NCBI RefSeq assembly: GCF_003063335.1
Contig: NZ_NERX01000006.1
Location: 1 to 64,000 of the forward strand
Direction of reading: 5' to 3'
Source: Limnohabitans sp. MMS-10A-192
Lineage (GTDB): Bacteria; Pseudomonadota; Gammaproteobacteria; Burkholderiales; Burkholderiaceae_C
Length of the DNA: 64,000 bases
The notes beneath the pieces were generated by a model that worked only from the letters and a program-made list of their open reading frames with translations, was not told where the DNA came from and made no database searches. Within the stretch, counting starts at the first letter, position 1. The number at the start of each line of letters is the position of its first letter. A program made the translations under genes and the position numbers. Shown here in pieces: positions 7,401 to 15,284 of the stretch.

Positions 7401-10186
7401 GACCATTCACCGTCCACCGCAGTGATGGGGGCAAATTTCACAAGCTCTGTGGGTTCGACATCCGTGCTGATATCGCGCAGTGAGACAAACACAAGGAGGT
7501 CACCAGAACCACTGACCGTGCCGTTGATGCGCGGCAGAGGGAACATGGTGATGCCATCGGCGTTGTCTGAACCCGTGTCCAAACTGGTGAGCTCGAATGT
7601 GATGCCTGCAGCCGAGACAGCAGCCGAATCGGTGTATGGGGCCGTCAAAGCAGAAATATCCAAACCCACTTCTTCGATCAGGGCCAAAAGCTCTTCATCA
7701 GAACTGGGGTCCACATCTGTCAGCATGACGTCGCTGCTTTCCGGCTTGGTGGTGACGATGGTGAAAGCTGCGCCTTCAAATTCATCGCTCACATTACCTG
7801 CCACGTCAGTGACCGTCACCACAGGGATGTATTCACCTTCTTCAAGCACTGCTGTGGCCGCTATGCGCCAGGCGCCTGCTTCGTTGGCCCGGCCTGTGCC
7901 GATGGTGTTGCCGTCGATGCTCAGGGTGATCACGGCATCCGCCTCTGCCGTGCCTTCAAATACAGGCAAAGTGACGTTGGTCACGTTGTCCTGCAGGAAG
8001 CTATCGCTCTCAAGTGCCAAGGTGGCAATTTGGTCGGGTGCCGCCACGATCTCGAAGCCGTCTGCATCTTGGCCCACCACATAAGCGTAGGCCTCGTTGT
8101 CAAAAATGAACGCAGGCATGTCTGCGCTGGCCGTGTTACCCGCAGCATCAACGATGTGAATGCTCAGAGTCTGTGTACCTGGCTGCAGGTCTTCGACAGG
8201 GATGCTGGCTTGCCAGATGCCATTGGCGTCCGGGAGGACATCGAAGCTATGCTGTCCGATGGTCAATGTCACGGTAGCGCCCGCCTCGGGCGCTTGGTTC
8301 AGTGTGAACAGCACGCTGCTGGCACCCTGTGCGCTGAAAACGCGGTCTGTGCTGTCAGGATCTTGGAATGAACCCTCAACCGCAGTGATGGCATAGCCTT
8401 GGGGCACCATGGCTTCGGTGTCGAGCGTGAAGCTCAGTCGGGCTGGATTGGACTCCAGCGCCAGGCCGGGGTAATAAGCGCGAACTTGTAGGTCGTAGTG
8501 ACCGTCGGGCAGGACGCCTTGCAAGCCGTTGAAAAGGCCACCCTCCGGGATGGGCAGGAAGTCATCGCCATTGAGGCTGTACTCGAGCTGAGCCTGGAAT
8601 GTTTGGTTGCCCACCACAATGGCCGGATTGCTCACCTGCCCCAGTGTGATTTGCGAGTTGCTGGTGATGCCATCGCTGCCCGATGTGCCGGTGTCATCGA
8701 TCAAACTCAGCTGTGGTGCTTGCGCAGCTTGGCTGACCCAGGTAAAGGTCAATGGATCGCTCTGAGTGGCTGTCAAACCCGCCTGACGGACCATGACAGT
8801 GATGTCTTGCACACTGCCATTTGGGGTGAATTGGGCTTGTTCAAAAGTCTTCCAGGTCTTGCCCAGATCCAAGGAAATTTCGATGCTGTCGTAGCCTGCG
8901 CCCGTGTTGTAGCCGCGAATGGCCAACTGGGCATTGGTGGTGATGTGGTCAGTTTGGGTCGCGCGGTCCGTACCAGTGTCTTGGTACAGATCCACGGTGA
9001 GTTGCGCTGCGTTCAGCTGCACAGCGCTCAAGCTGCCTGCTGTTTTGACAGCACCCAGCGCCGTCAAATCTTGCACGATGCTGGCGGTCAACTCGGCACG
9101 TTGCTCATCAGACAGTTGAGACAATTGGTCGGCCAAGAGGGTGCTCACAAATCCTTCGTCCTGCACCATGGCGCCCCAGCTGTCAGCAGTTTTGACTTCT
9201 TTGGCCAGCGCGGTAAAAAACTGATCCGCGTTGGGCAATTGGGTGGCCAACTGCACGATTTGGGCACCGGCTTTGCGCAGGGCCAGCGCGTCGGCGCTGC
9301 CTGCATTGGCGGCATCCATCGGATCGTAAGTGCTCAGGTTCAGTTGCATGGATAAACCCAGCAATTGCTTGACGGCCGTTTCGGCTGCGGCAATGCTGGC
9401 AACCCCGCTGTCCAGCAGTGCTGTGACCAACGTGGTGACGGGGGTCATGACAGTGGATGCGCTGACGCCTGCACTGAATGAAATTTTCAGATCCAGTGTG
9501 TTGGCCAGACCCGTGTCGATGTTGGTGCCGCCCACGGCAATCAGAACGCCAGATCCGGTCAAGGCTTTGCTCAAGACCAATTGACCATTGGCGTCAGTCG
9601 TGCCCACCAAGTGCTGATCGTCTTTCACATCGCGATAGACCTTGGCGCCGGCAATCAGTCCGTCTTGGACGGTTAATTTCAAGGCAGTCTCAGCTGGCGC
9701 TTTGGTATCGCTTTTGCTCCCCCCCCCGCCGCCCAAACCAGCGACCAAAAGCCCCCCCAACAACGCTGCGCCGGACCACATGCTGGCAAGGCCTGATGCG
9801 GCGGGCGAAGGGTTGGAAGCAACGCCCCAGTCGATGTTTTTCATGCCGCTGTTGGCGCCCGCTGCGTCGCTGGCTGTGCGTGCGCCGTCGGCTGCACCAG
9901 CTTGTGCCAAGATTACATCGGACGATTGCGCTGTTGGCGCCCAAGCCATGGCGGTGCTGTCCAGAACAGCCGCAGCATCGGCTTCGAATTGTTCTTGCTC
10001 TTCGTCTTGCGTCTTTTCCCGCAGGCTTCTGGCTTTGAGAGCAGGGATTTCCACATCGGTTATTGCTGTGCGCGCAGCCGGTGCGGGCGGCGATTTTTCA
10101 GGCACAGCGTGCAGGCCATTGGCCACCTGTTTGAAAGACTTGTCTGCGTTTGAGGATTTATCAAAGGTGGTCATTTCGGCATTCAA
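4475..10186 (-). CDS. Giant Bap-like biofilm adhesin with Ig-like repeats, type I secretion substrate
   Basis: The product has 1903 residues. Residues 1-150 are polar without a Sec signal. They end in a hydrophobic stretch and a Gly run (LLGGLLVAGLGGGGG), typical of BapA/LapA-type retention modules. Next comes a domain of about 250 residues (GAKVYRD, TDANGQL, TPVTTLVTALLDSG). Around a dozen Ig-like repeats of about 90-100 residues follow, with signatures such as GTAEAGATVTI, DGTWSVTV and GEYTPVVTVVDAAGN. The C-terminal 200 residues contain RTX-like DGGAGVDTM and end in hydrophobic LLIDKSFVV, consistent with type I export. The strongly acidic composition suggests Ca-dependent folding. It heads the csgEFG operon, and a four-unit Pho-box-like site lies upstream. 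Confidence 0.88.
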   Translation of the reverse strand: MNAEMTTFDKSSNADKSFKQVANGLHAVPEKSPPAPAARTAITDVEIPALKARSLREKTQDEEQEQFEADAAAVLDSTAMAWAPTAQSSDVILAQAGAADGARTASDAAGANSGMKNIDWGVASNPSPAASGLASMWSGAALLGGLLVAGLGGGGGSKSDTKAPAETALKLTVQDGLIAGAKVYRDVKDDQHLVGTTDANGQLVLSKALTGSGVLIAVGGTNIDTGLANTLDLKISFSAGVSASTVMTPVTTLVTALLDSGVASIAAAETAVKQLLGLSMQLNLSTYDPMDAANAGSADALALRKAGAQIVQLATQLPNADQFFTALAKEVKTADSWGAMVQDEGFVSTLLADQLSQLSDEQRAELTASIVQDLTALGAVKTAGSLSAVQLNAAQLTVDLYQDTGTDRATQTDHITTNAQLAIRGYNTGAGYDSIEISLDLGKTWKTFEQAQFTPNGSVQDITVMVRQAGLTATQSDPLTFTWVSQAAQAPQLSLIDDTGTSGSDGITSNSQITLGQVSNPAIVVGNQTFQAQLEYSLNGDDFLPIPEGGLFNGLQGVLPDGHYDLQVRAYYPGLALESNPARLSFTLDTEAMVPQGYAITAVEGSFQDPDSTDRVFSAQGASSVLFTLNQAPEAGATVTLTIGQHSFDVLPDANGIWQASIPVEDLQPGTQTLSIHIVDAAGNTASADMPAFIFDNEAYAYVVGQDADGFEIVAAPDQIATLALESDSFLQDNVTNVTLPVFEGTAEADAVITLSIDGNTIGTGRANEAGAWRIAATAVLEEGEYIPVVTVTDVAGNVSDEFEGAAFTIVTTKPESSDVMLTDVDPSSDEELLALIEEVGLDISALTAPYTDSAAVSAAGITFELTSLDTGSDNADGITMFPLPRINGTVSGSGDLLVFVSLRDISTDVEPTELVKFAPITAVDGEWSVQVTQPLGAEGESHTYVPYITVMDGAGNITRTTGAPIVIDRQAPEEATAELVHDEDNDTGIDATDGLTANFQPMLQGTAEAGATVVIDVMADGTLVYTATVESDGTWTVQVEDDLPEGEWTPQITVIDLAGNVSAPIDAEVSFTVDATPPDAPAFNAFGDTEGNGAVTLDDAIVTKNNAPTLSGTAEEGSFVTVTVGDWVSEPIEAVGGEWSITVDELADGEYTPEVVAVDAAGNESEAVLGETFKVLTLPPDVGNLSVGLKHDSASDTGLDAEDNITNSAELQIEGTAPEGMRVVVELDGTVYGLDEEIIADADGNWSVTITDLPEGEYTPVARLVDVVGNESENVEGTPFTVDLTPPEDVTANLTHDEANDTGTDAEDNITNNVAPMISGTAEAGALVTVTVGDWMTDEPVQVGEDGTWSVTVGVDLEDGEYAPVVTVADVAGNLLEEFEGETFTVKTTIEAPAMNAFGDTEGNDTGALTDDFVTSNNAPTLSGTAEEGSFVTVTVGDWVSEPIEAVGGEWSITVDELADGEYTPEVVAVDAAGNESEAVTGETFTVDTEMSEEPTLAEFSDIDGNETGVSLTDRITNNVAPVFEGQAEALAWVTLVIQQQDDNSDWTVVQEMDPIQADDTGYWTASLNEDLLDGTYRAVVKAADMAGNESAEVQGPSFTVDTLAPVLPQQLTPHIVSINTSMNYQPTAGAGVHVVSMEDATGTLPEGLTIDDASYQLTGLTEVAGFTWLSAIMADEAGNESALPVYQPLIFVSDIRPTTQTINHTSAAAAKLYQGTNGDDVGFSLFKAPGDVLLTKEGDDLVTVSSADGLGFAYVDGGAGVDTMKFTVADIAMDFSQFNNSGTGQLLKDFEIFQFTGRDASVSISAQDIFGLSSQVFGANFVYNLRIDGASGNQSASLTDLEARTKIVTDRDGYEEEVNETFDATGSQSNSGKYHKYSGFFTDELEVDRLVTLLIDKSFVV
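5744..5936. repeat. 193-base repeat inside the adhesin gene, copy 1
   Basis: By eye this is identical to 6680-6872, with an offset of 936 bases (312 codons). It encodes most of one Ig-like repeat (VTVTVGDWVSEPIEAVGG, GEWSITVDELADGEYTP). Base-for-base identity in a repeat protein whose other repeats have diverged points to recent duplication or gene conversion. Confidence 0.85.
6680..6872. repeat. 193-base repeat inside the adhesin gene, copy 2
   Basis: This is the partner of 5744-5936. The flanks differ on both sides, so the identical tract is bounded. Recombination between the copies would delete or duplicate 312 residues in frame. Confidence 0.85.
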
Positions 10187-10246
10187 TCAATGTGGGTGTC
10201 AAAAGTGATGTGCGAGCGCACACAATTGATAGAAATGCTAAATACG

Positions 10247-10290
10247 TCACGTGACGCAGGTACGACTTTCCCATGACACATGCATGACAG
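10247..10290 (-). promoter_or_regulatory. Pho-box-like site upstream of the adhesin-csgEFG operon
   Basis: Read on the minus strand, four consecutive 11-base units share one phase: CTGTCATGCAT, GTGTCATGGGA, AAGTCGTACCT and GCGTCACGTGA. Units 1, 2 and 4 fit the PhoB half-site CTGTCAT(C). The last unit overlaps a perfect palindrome CGTCACGTGACG (10245-10256). The site ends about 60 bases before the adhesin start, leaving room for a -10 element and leader. Confidence 0.65.
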
Positions 10291-10329
10291 TCCAATCGCA
10301 CTCACTCTTTAGGAGCAGCACCTGGCTTT

Positions 10330-10475
10330 GTGGGAGCAGCACCCCGTGCGCGATTACCGGCGCATCACAAACACCATCGCGCGCAGGGCGCGGCTCCTAC
10401 GGGTCATCTCTTATGGGCGCAGCACCTGACTTCGTGGGAGCAGCACCCCGTGCGCGATGGGGCATGGCCCATTCA
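10330..10475. repeat. REP-like palindromic repeats
   Basis: A full unit spans 10330-10400, opening with GTGGGAGC and closing with GCTCCTAC, with inner arms CGTGCGCGAT and ATCGCGCGCAGGGCGCG. A half unit starts at 10434 (GTGGGAGCAGCACCCC), and a partial arm occurs at 10311. Together with the Pho-box-like site this fills the 302-base gap 10187-10488; no gene is seen. The pattern resembles the REP/BIME elements of pseudomonads; no transposase of the REP type is in the window. Confidence 0.75.
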
Positions 10476-10488
10476 GTATGAACAGCGC

Positions 10489-12075
10489 TTATTGCTTGAT
10501 GAAGTGGCGCAGGAACATGCGCGAGCCTGATGCGTTTTTACCCAAGAAGCTGAATCCGGCATTGCCCAAAGTCGGGTCAGGGAAGAAGTAACCCGAAGAG
10601 GTCGTACCCGCATCGAAATTTTCATCGCACTCGTCTTTGAACTCGATACTGACAGGTATGGCATGTCGCGTGACAAATCCTTGACGGTTGAGCACTTGCC
10701 CATCTTTGTCCATACCGATTTGCCCGATGGCACACAAGGTGGCTTTGTTGTTCAGGTTCTTATATAAGTTGAATTCGCCTTTGGCCGTGATCTTCCAGTC
10801 CTTGCTGTCAGGCGCTGAATCTTTTTCACGGTAGGTGCCTGCAAAGTTGGAGATAAGCATGGCTTTGTCTGAGATATTTGCAGCAGCCAGTTGAATTGAT
10901 CCCACTGTGTCAAACAAGAAGCTGTTCGCCCAATCATTGGTAATGGCAATGCTTCGTGGCGATGAGAAATTGGCCGTTAGATCGATGCGGTCAGCACAAG
11001 CGTTTGTACACAGCTGTGTAGTTTGGTAGGTCACTGGTGCTGCCGTGAAGAGAGGCAAGCTGTCGCTTGAACGCGCGATGGGGCCTGAGAACCTGCGGGC
11101 GCGATTGGCCGAGTTGGACAACGCATAGCCCCAAATTTCGCTGGTGTCTGTGATCACCACCAATTGCCGGGTATTGGCATCCACCGTCTGGGTGTAAATG
11201 CCGGCAATCGGGTTGCGTGCGACTGTGGCTGTGACTTGGGTGACGGAAGTCAGCGCTTTCGTTGGATCAACAGAGTCACTGACGGTTAAACGAAAGATGA
11301 AAGGCTCGTCAAATGCATCCACGACCAAGGTGGGTGAACTGCTAGCGGGGTTAACAATGACGGCGTTGCTGGTTTTTGGGCGTGAGTCTATGGTCCAGCT
11401 GTACGTCAGGGTGTCGGAGTTGGCATCGGCACTGCCCGCGGCGGAAAGCGTGACAACAGAATTGAATTCATTGAAGCTGGCCGAACCAAATGCATAGGGT
11501 GCAACGGACACGTTGTCCACTTTCATCTTTGCGGTTGACAGCGCCAGCACCGTGCCCAAATTTGGAAAAGCAATTTGTGCTTGCGCGGCTTCTGCCCCCA
11601 AGGCACCGAGATAGGTTTCAGCCTGCAGGTCATCACTGACGCGATTGGCCACAGCCAATTTACCTGCGCTGAGCTTGATGCCATTGGAAATATCACCATC
11701 CTCGTCAAGCATGTGCAACAGGGCACTGAGGTTTTGGATCACGGTGGCATTGGGGTTTCGCGTGTTCAGGATTTCAAAGTGTTTCAAGGGCCACGGCGCA
11801 TTCAACTTTATTTTGTAGGGCGTCAATGTTTGATTACCCACTTTGAAAATCACCGTCTCACCCGTTTGGTATTTGAACTGACCGCGCGGGCCTGTGATGC
11901 CTGATTGGGTTTCAGTTTTGTAGGTCAAGCCCTCGACGAAGCCGCCGGCCATGTACACATAACCGTCTCTGGTGGATGCAGTCGGTGTGTCTGATGCACC
12001 GCCACCACCGCCGCAACCGGTCAGCAGGCAAGCACCGATCAATGCGAGAAAACCAACGAGCTTGTGGATGGACAT
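10489..12075 (-). CDS. Cell-surface lipoprotein with a PKD-like domain, function unknown
   Basis: The product has 528 residues. Lipobox LLTGC is followed by a Gly run (GGGGGAS), a common linker in Comamonadaceae lipoproteins. Residues about 35-170 resemble the stalk domain in many secreted adhesins (VEGLTYKT, ITGPRGQFKYQTGETVIF, NLSALLHMLDEDGD). Residues about 195-285 look like a PKD/cadherin-type beta sandwich (VTLSAAGSADANSDTLTYSW, RLTVSDSVD). The rest is an uncharacterised beta-rich domain. It stands alone, flanked by REP repeats on both sides, with a weak two-unit Pho-like site upstream. A role in surface attachment is plausible because of the adjoining adhesin locus, but it is not shown. 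Confidence 0.75.
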   Translation of the reverse strand: MSIHKLVGFLALIGACLLTGCGGGGGASDTPTASTRDGYVYMAGGFVEGLTYKTETQSGITGPRGQFKYQTGETVIFKVGNQTLTPYKIKLNAPWPLKHFEILNTRNPNATVIQNLSALLHMLDEDGDISNGIKLSAGKLAVANRVSDDLQAETYLGALGAEAAQAQIAFPNLGTVLALSTAKMKVDNVSVAPYAFGSASFNEFNSVVTLSAAGSADANSDTLTYSWTIDSRPKTSNAVIVNPASSSPTLVVDAFDEPFIFRLTVSDSVDPTKALTSVTQVTATVARNPIAGIYTQTVDANTRQLVVITDTSEIWGYALSNSANRARRFSGPIARSSDSLPLFTAAPVTYQTTQLCTNACADRIDLTANFSSPRSIAITNDWANSFLFDTVGSIQLAAANISDKAMLISNFAGTYREKDSAPDSKDWKITAKGEFNLYKNLNNKATLCAIGQIGMDKDGQVLNRQGFVTRHAIPVSIEFKDECDENFDAGTTSSGYFFPDPTLGNAGFSFLGKNASGSRMFLRHFIKQ

Positions 12076-12165
12076 ACTTGAACGCTGTTTGAAATGGATT
12101 CAGTCGCGCCAAAAAACAGCGCTTCAAATTATGAAAATTTGACAATAGGTGGAATTTTGATCACT

Positions 12166-12187
12166 CATGGTGACAAATTGATGAATT
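12166..12187 (-). promoter_or_regulatory. Weak two-unit Pho-box-like site upstream of the lipoprotein gene
   Basis: On the minus strand AATTCATCAAT and TTGTCACCATG are in 11-base phase. With only two units in an AT-rich stretch this could be chance. Confidence 0.3.
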
Positions 12188-12236
12188 CACCAATACGCTA
12201 GATGCCTGGACGAGCTGAGCTTGGGGACAGCTGAGT

Positions 12237-12509
12237 GTGTGAGCAGCACCCTGTGCGCGATTGCTGGCGCACCACAACCCAGCGCGCGCAGGGCGCGGCT
12301 CCTACGGGACATCTATTCTGAGAGCAGCACCTGGCTTTGTAGGAGCAGCACCCCGTGCGTGATTACTGGCGCACCACAACCCAGCGCGCGCAGGGCCCGG
12401 CTCCTACGGGACATCTATTCTGAGAGGAGCACCTGGCTTTGTAGCAGCAGCACCCCGTGCGCGATTACTGGCGCACCACAACCCATCGCGCGCTGGGCGC
12501 GGCTCCTAC
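12237..12509. repeat. Three tandem copies of a 102-base REP-containing unit
   Basis: Palindromic cores at 12237-12305, 12339-12407 and 12441-12509 run from GTAGGAGC (or a variant) to GCTCCTAC. They are separated by near-identical spacers (GGGACATCTATTCTGAGAG, then CACCTGGCTTTG), giving an exact period of 102 bases. The last copy ends inside lplT and provides its TAG stop. No gene is seen in the rest of the 12076-12505 gap apart from the upstream region of the lipoprotein gene. Confidence 0.85.
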
Positions 12510-13744
12510 GCATTAATTGAGCGTTTGCGCCAGAGGATGCGGCACATGGGCCACATGCCCAGCAAGAGCATGAGCGCCAGCAAGAACATGATGCTGAGCA
12601 AGGACACTTGCAGGGCCAGCATGGCAGAGTAGGCACCCAACAGCACCAACACGCTCAGATTTTCATTGAAGCCTTGCACAGCAATGGAACGCCCTGAACT
12701 CAAGACTTGACGGCCACGGTGTTGCAGCAAGGCGTTCATGGGCACCAGCAGCATGCCACCGGCCGCCCCTGCGCACAGCAACAAAGGGATGGCCAGCGCG
12801 ATGTGCGTGGTCATGGCCAGGGTGGGCAACAAGATGACCAGGCTCAGTCCCCAGGGCAACGCTTGTTTGGCTGAATGGAGTTTGAAAATCCGCCCCGCCA
12901 GCCAGGCCCCCAAGACTACACCCACCGCCACGAGGGCTTGCAAATAAGCCCCTTGCTGCAGAGGCAGGCCCAATGATTCTTGCGCCCAAGCCAGCACGGC
13001 AAACTGCATGACCGCGCCCACTCCCCAATACAAGGTAGTCACATACAAAGAGATGCCGCCCAAGCGGTCTTCCCACAAGATGAGATTGTCTTTCCAAAAG
13101 TGCCGCCAGTGCAGCGCTTGCCAGCGCAACGGCACCATCACCTGCCCCACACTCAGGTGCTTGAGCCGGGCATTGAGGATGCTGGCTGCAAGGTAAATGG
13201 CCCCGACCACGGCGCACGCATTCCAGGTGTCGGTGCGCATGAACACGCCGGACAAAATTTGGTGCACGGGTGTGCGGCCCCCCACCGCTTGCGACCAGCC
13301 CACCAAGGCTCCGCCCAGCGCAATGCCCAACACCACAGACATCACCACAGACACTTCGAGCCAGGCGTTGGCTCGCACCAGCAAAGATGGCGGTACCGTT
13401 TCGGTGACCAAGCCGTATTTGGCAGGGGCATAGACCGATGCTGCCAGGCCAATCACAGCAAACGCCAACACGGGATGCAGACCTGTCAGCATCAAGACCA
13501 ATCCGGCCACTTTGAGGGCGTTCATCCGGGCCATAACACGGCCCTTGGGCAAGGCGTCTGACAAAGAGCCCACCACAGAGGCCAGCAAGACATAAGACAG
13601 GTTGAGCGAGAACTTCAAAAAGGGTGCCCACCAGGGGGCATAGCCTTGCTCTGTCAAGATGAAGATGCCCAGGATCAGCAGCGCGTTGTCGGCCAGTCCT
13701 GAAGCAAATTGAGCACCGATCAGAAAATAAAAGCCTTTGGGCAT
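12506..13744 (-). CDS. lplT: Lysophospholipid transporter LplT (MFS)
   Basis: From the ATG at 13744 the product has 412 residues; a GTG at 13792 overlapping the ugd stop is an alternative but lacks an SD. About 12 hydrophobic segments are present. The N terminus GFYFLIGAQFASGLADNALL and YAPAKYGLVTE match LplT, which flips lysophospholipids to the cytoplasmic leaflet for re-acylation. In Escherichia coli it is paired with the acyltransferase Aas; here no aas follows and it is instead cotranscribed with ugd. The stop codon lies inside a REP arm, so the C terminus may have been reshaped by the repeat. A role in membrane lipid turnover under phosphate stress is inferred. Confidence 0.85.
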   Translation of the reverse strand: MPKGFYFLIGAQFASGLADNALLILGIFILTEQGYAPWWAPFLKFSLNLSYVLLASVVGSLSDALPKGRVMARMNALKVAGLVLMLTGLHPVLAFAVIGLAASVYAPAKYGLVTETVPPSLLVRANAWLEVSVVMSVVLGIALGGALVGWSQAVGGRTPVHQILSGVFMRTDTWNACAVVGAIYLAASILNARLKHLSVGQVMVPLRWQALHWRHFWKDNLILWEDRLGGISLYVTTLYWGVGAVMQFAVLAWAQESLGLPLQQGAYLQALVAVGVVLGAWLAGRIFKLHSAKQALPWGLSLVILLPTLAMTTHIALAIPLLLCAGAAGGMLLVPMNALLQHRGRQVLSSGRSIAVQGFNENLSVLVLLGAYSAMLALQVSLLSIMFLLALMLLLGMWPMCRILWRKRSINA

Positions 13745-13788
13745 AGCCTCACGCGCCCCTTGGCCCACGCGGGTGTTGCCGCCAGGTG

Positions 13789-15186
13789 TCACGCTGGCTC
13801 AGTCACCGATGCGATGGCTAGGGCGTTGCGTCGGCCCACGCCTTGGTAGGCGATGCCCAATTCTTGCAAGGCGTCGGGGTTGTACAAGTTGCGTCCGTCG
13901 AAGATGTTGGCGTGGCGCATGCTGGCTTTCATGGCCTCGAAGTCCGGGTTGTGGAAGTTCTTCCACTCGGTGAGGATCAGCAAGGCGTCGGCACCCTCGA
14001 GTGCATCCATGTCGTGTTTGACCATTTCCAGGCGAGACAGCCATTCTTCACGGCCAAGCAAATCGGACTGCAATGCTTTCATGGCTTCATGTTCAGCCAC
14101 AGGGTCATACGCCGAAACCTGCGCACCACGCTCAAGCAGCTGCGCAATCACGATGCGACTGGGCGCTTCGCGCATGTCATCGGTGTTGGGTTTGAAGGCC
14201 AGACCCCAGACTGCGATTTTGCGGCCTGTCAGATCGGCGCCCAGGCGCTGAACCAGGCGATCCACCAGCAATGTCTTTTGGCGCTCATTGACCACCTCGG
14301 TCGCGCGGACCACATCCATGCCCATGCCATGTGCCTGCGCCGTGCTGACCAGGGCTTGGGTGTCTTTCGGGAAGCAGCTGCCACCATAACCACAACCTGC
14401 ATACAAGAAGCTATAGCCAATGCGGTTGTCGGCGCCGATGCCACGGCGGATGTGGTCAACATCAGCGCCCAGTTTGTCGGCCAAATTGGCAATTTCGTTC
14501 ATGAAAGAGATGCGCGTGGCCAACATGGCGTTGGCTGCATATTTGGTGAGCTCTGCGCTGCGCACATCCATCCAGACCGTGCGTGAATGGTGGCGGTTGA
14601 AGCTGGCGTACAAGTCACCCATCATGCGCTGGCTCTTGGCATGGTGAATGCCTTCGTCGATGCCCACCACGATGCGGTCTGGGCGCATGAAGTCATCAAT
14701 GGCCGCGCCTTCTTTGAGGAACTCGGGGTTGGAGATCACGTCGAACACATGCGTGGGCATGCCACGGTGCGCCAGCTCGTGCGTGATGGCAGCTCGCACG
14801 CGGTCTGCGGTGCCGACGGGCACGGTGGATTTGTTGACCACCAGTTTGAAACCTTTTAGGTTGCGCCCAATCATGGAGGCAACCGACAAGACGTGACCCA
14901 AATCGGCCGAACCATCCTCCGTGGCGGGGGTGCCTACAGCAATGAACAGAATGTCGCCATGTTCGATGGCATCGTTGGCATCGGTGGTGAAACGGATTCG
15001 GCCATCGGCACGGTTACGGGCCAACAATTCTTTGAGGCCTGGCTCATAGATGGGTACGCCGCCTTCTTGCAAAGCCCTGATTTTTTCTTCGTCTTTGTCA
15101 AGGCACACCACCTTGAAACCCAAGTCGGACAGGCAGGCGCCTGTCACCAAACCCACATAACCAGAACCTATGACTGTGACACGCAT
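13789..15186 (-). CDS. ugd: UDP-glucose 6-dehydrogenase
   Basis: The product has 465 residues, a usual length. It opens with the Rossmann motif [19 protein letters not shown]. The catalytic cysteine is in [16 protein letters not shown], and the UDP-binding domain is at the C terminus ([17 protein letters not shown]). It oxidises UDP-glucose to UDP-glucuronate with two NAD, feeding exopolysaccharide or glucuronyl-lipid synthesis. It is followed by lplT with almost no gap and preceded by a four-unit Pho-box-like site, which suggests expression during phosphate limitation. Confidence 0.95.
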   Translation of the reverse strand: MRVTVIGSGYVGLVTGACLSDLGFKVVCLDKDEEKIRALQEGGVPIYEPGLKELLARNRADGRIRFTTDANDAIEHGDILFIAVGTPATEDGSADLGHVLSVASMIGRNLKGFKLVVNKSTVPVGTADRVRAAITHELAHRGMPTHVFDVISNPEFLKEGAAIDDFMRPDRIVVGIDEGIHHAKSQRMMGDLYASFNRHHSRTVWMDVRSAELTKYAANAMLATRISFMNEIANLADKLGADVDHIRRGIGADNRIGYSFLYAGCGYGGSCFPKDTQALVSTAQAHGMGMDVVRATEVVNERQKTLLVDRLVQRLGADLTGRKIAVWGLAFKPNTDDMREAPSRIVIAQLLERGAQVSAYDPVAEHEAMKALQSDLLGREEWLSRLEMVKHDMDALEGADALLILTEWKNFHNPDFEAMKASMRHANIFDGRNLYNPDALQELGIAYQGVGRRNALAIASVTEPA

Positions 15187-15222
15187 CGCTCAACCTCCAT
15201 ATTGAGCTTGATGTTGAAGGCG

Positions 15223-15266
15223 CTTCGTGAAATCCTGAAGTCAGAAGAAAGTCAATTGCATGAAAA
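15223..15266 (-). promoter_or_regulatory. Pho-box-like site upstream of ugd-lplT
   Basis: On the minus strand four 11-base units in phase read TTTTCATGCAA, TTGACTTTCTT, CTGACTTCAGG and ATTTCACGAAG. Units 1 and 4 carry TTCAT/TTCAC. Units 2 and 3 carry GACTT, a variant also seen in the ppk1 and olsB sites. The ugd start is 37 bases downstream. Confidence 0.5.
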
Positions 15267-15284
15267 AAGACCTCGCAATTTGAC

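Noticed and set aside
12221..12520. A 99-codon repetitive open frame, and the thought of a CRISPR array in the 102-base tandem repeats
   Set aside because: The units are palindromic REP-like elements with conserved, not unique, spacers; no cas gene is present and the peptide only reflects the repeat.
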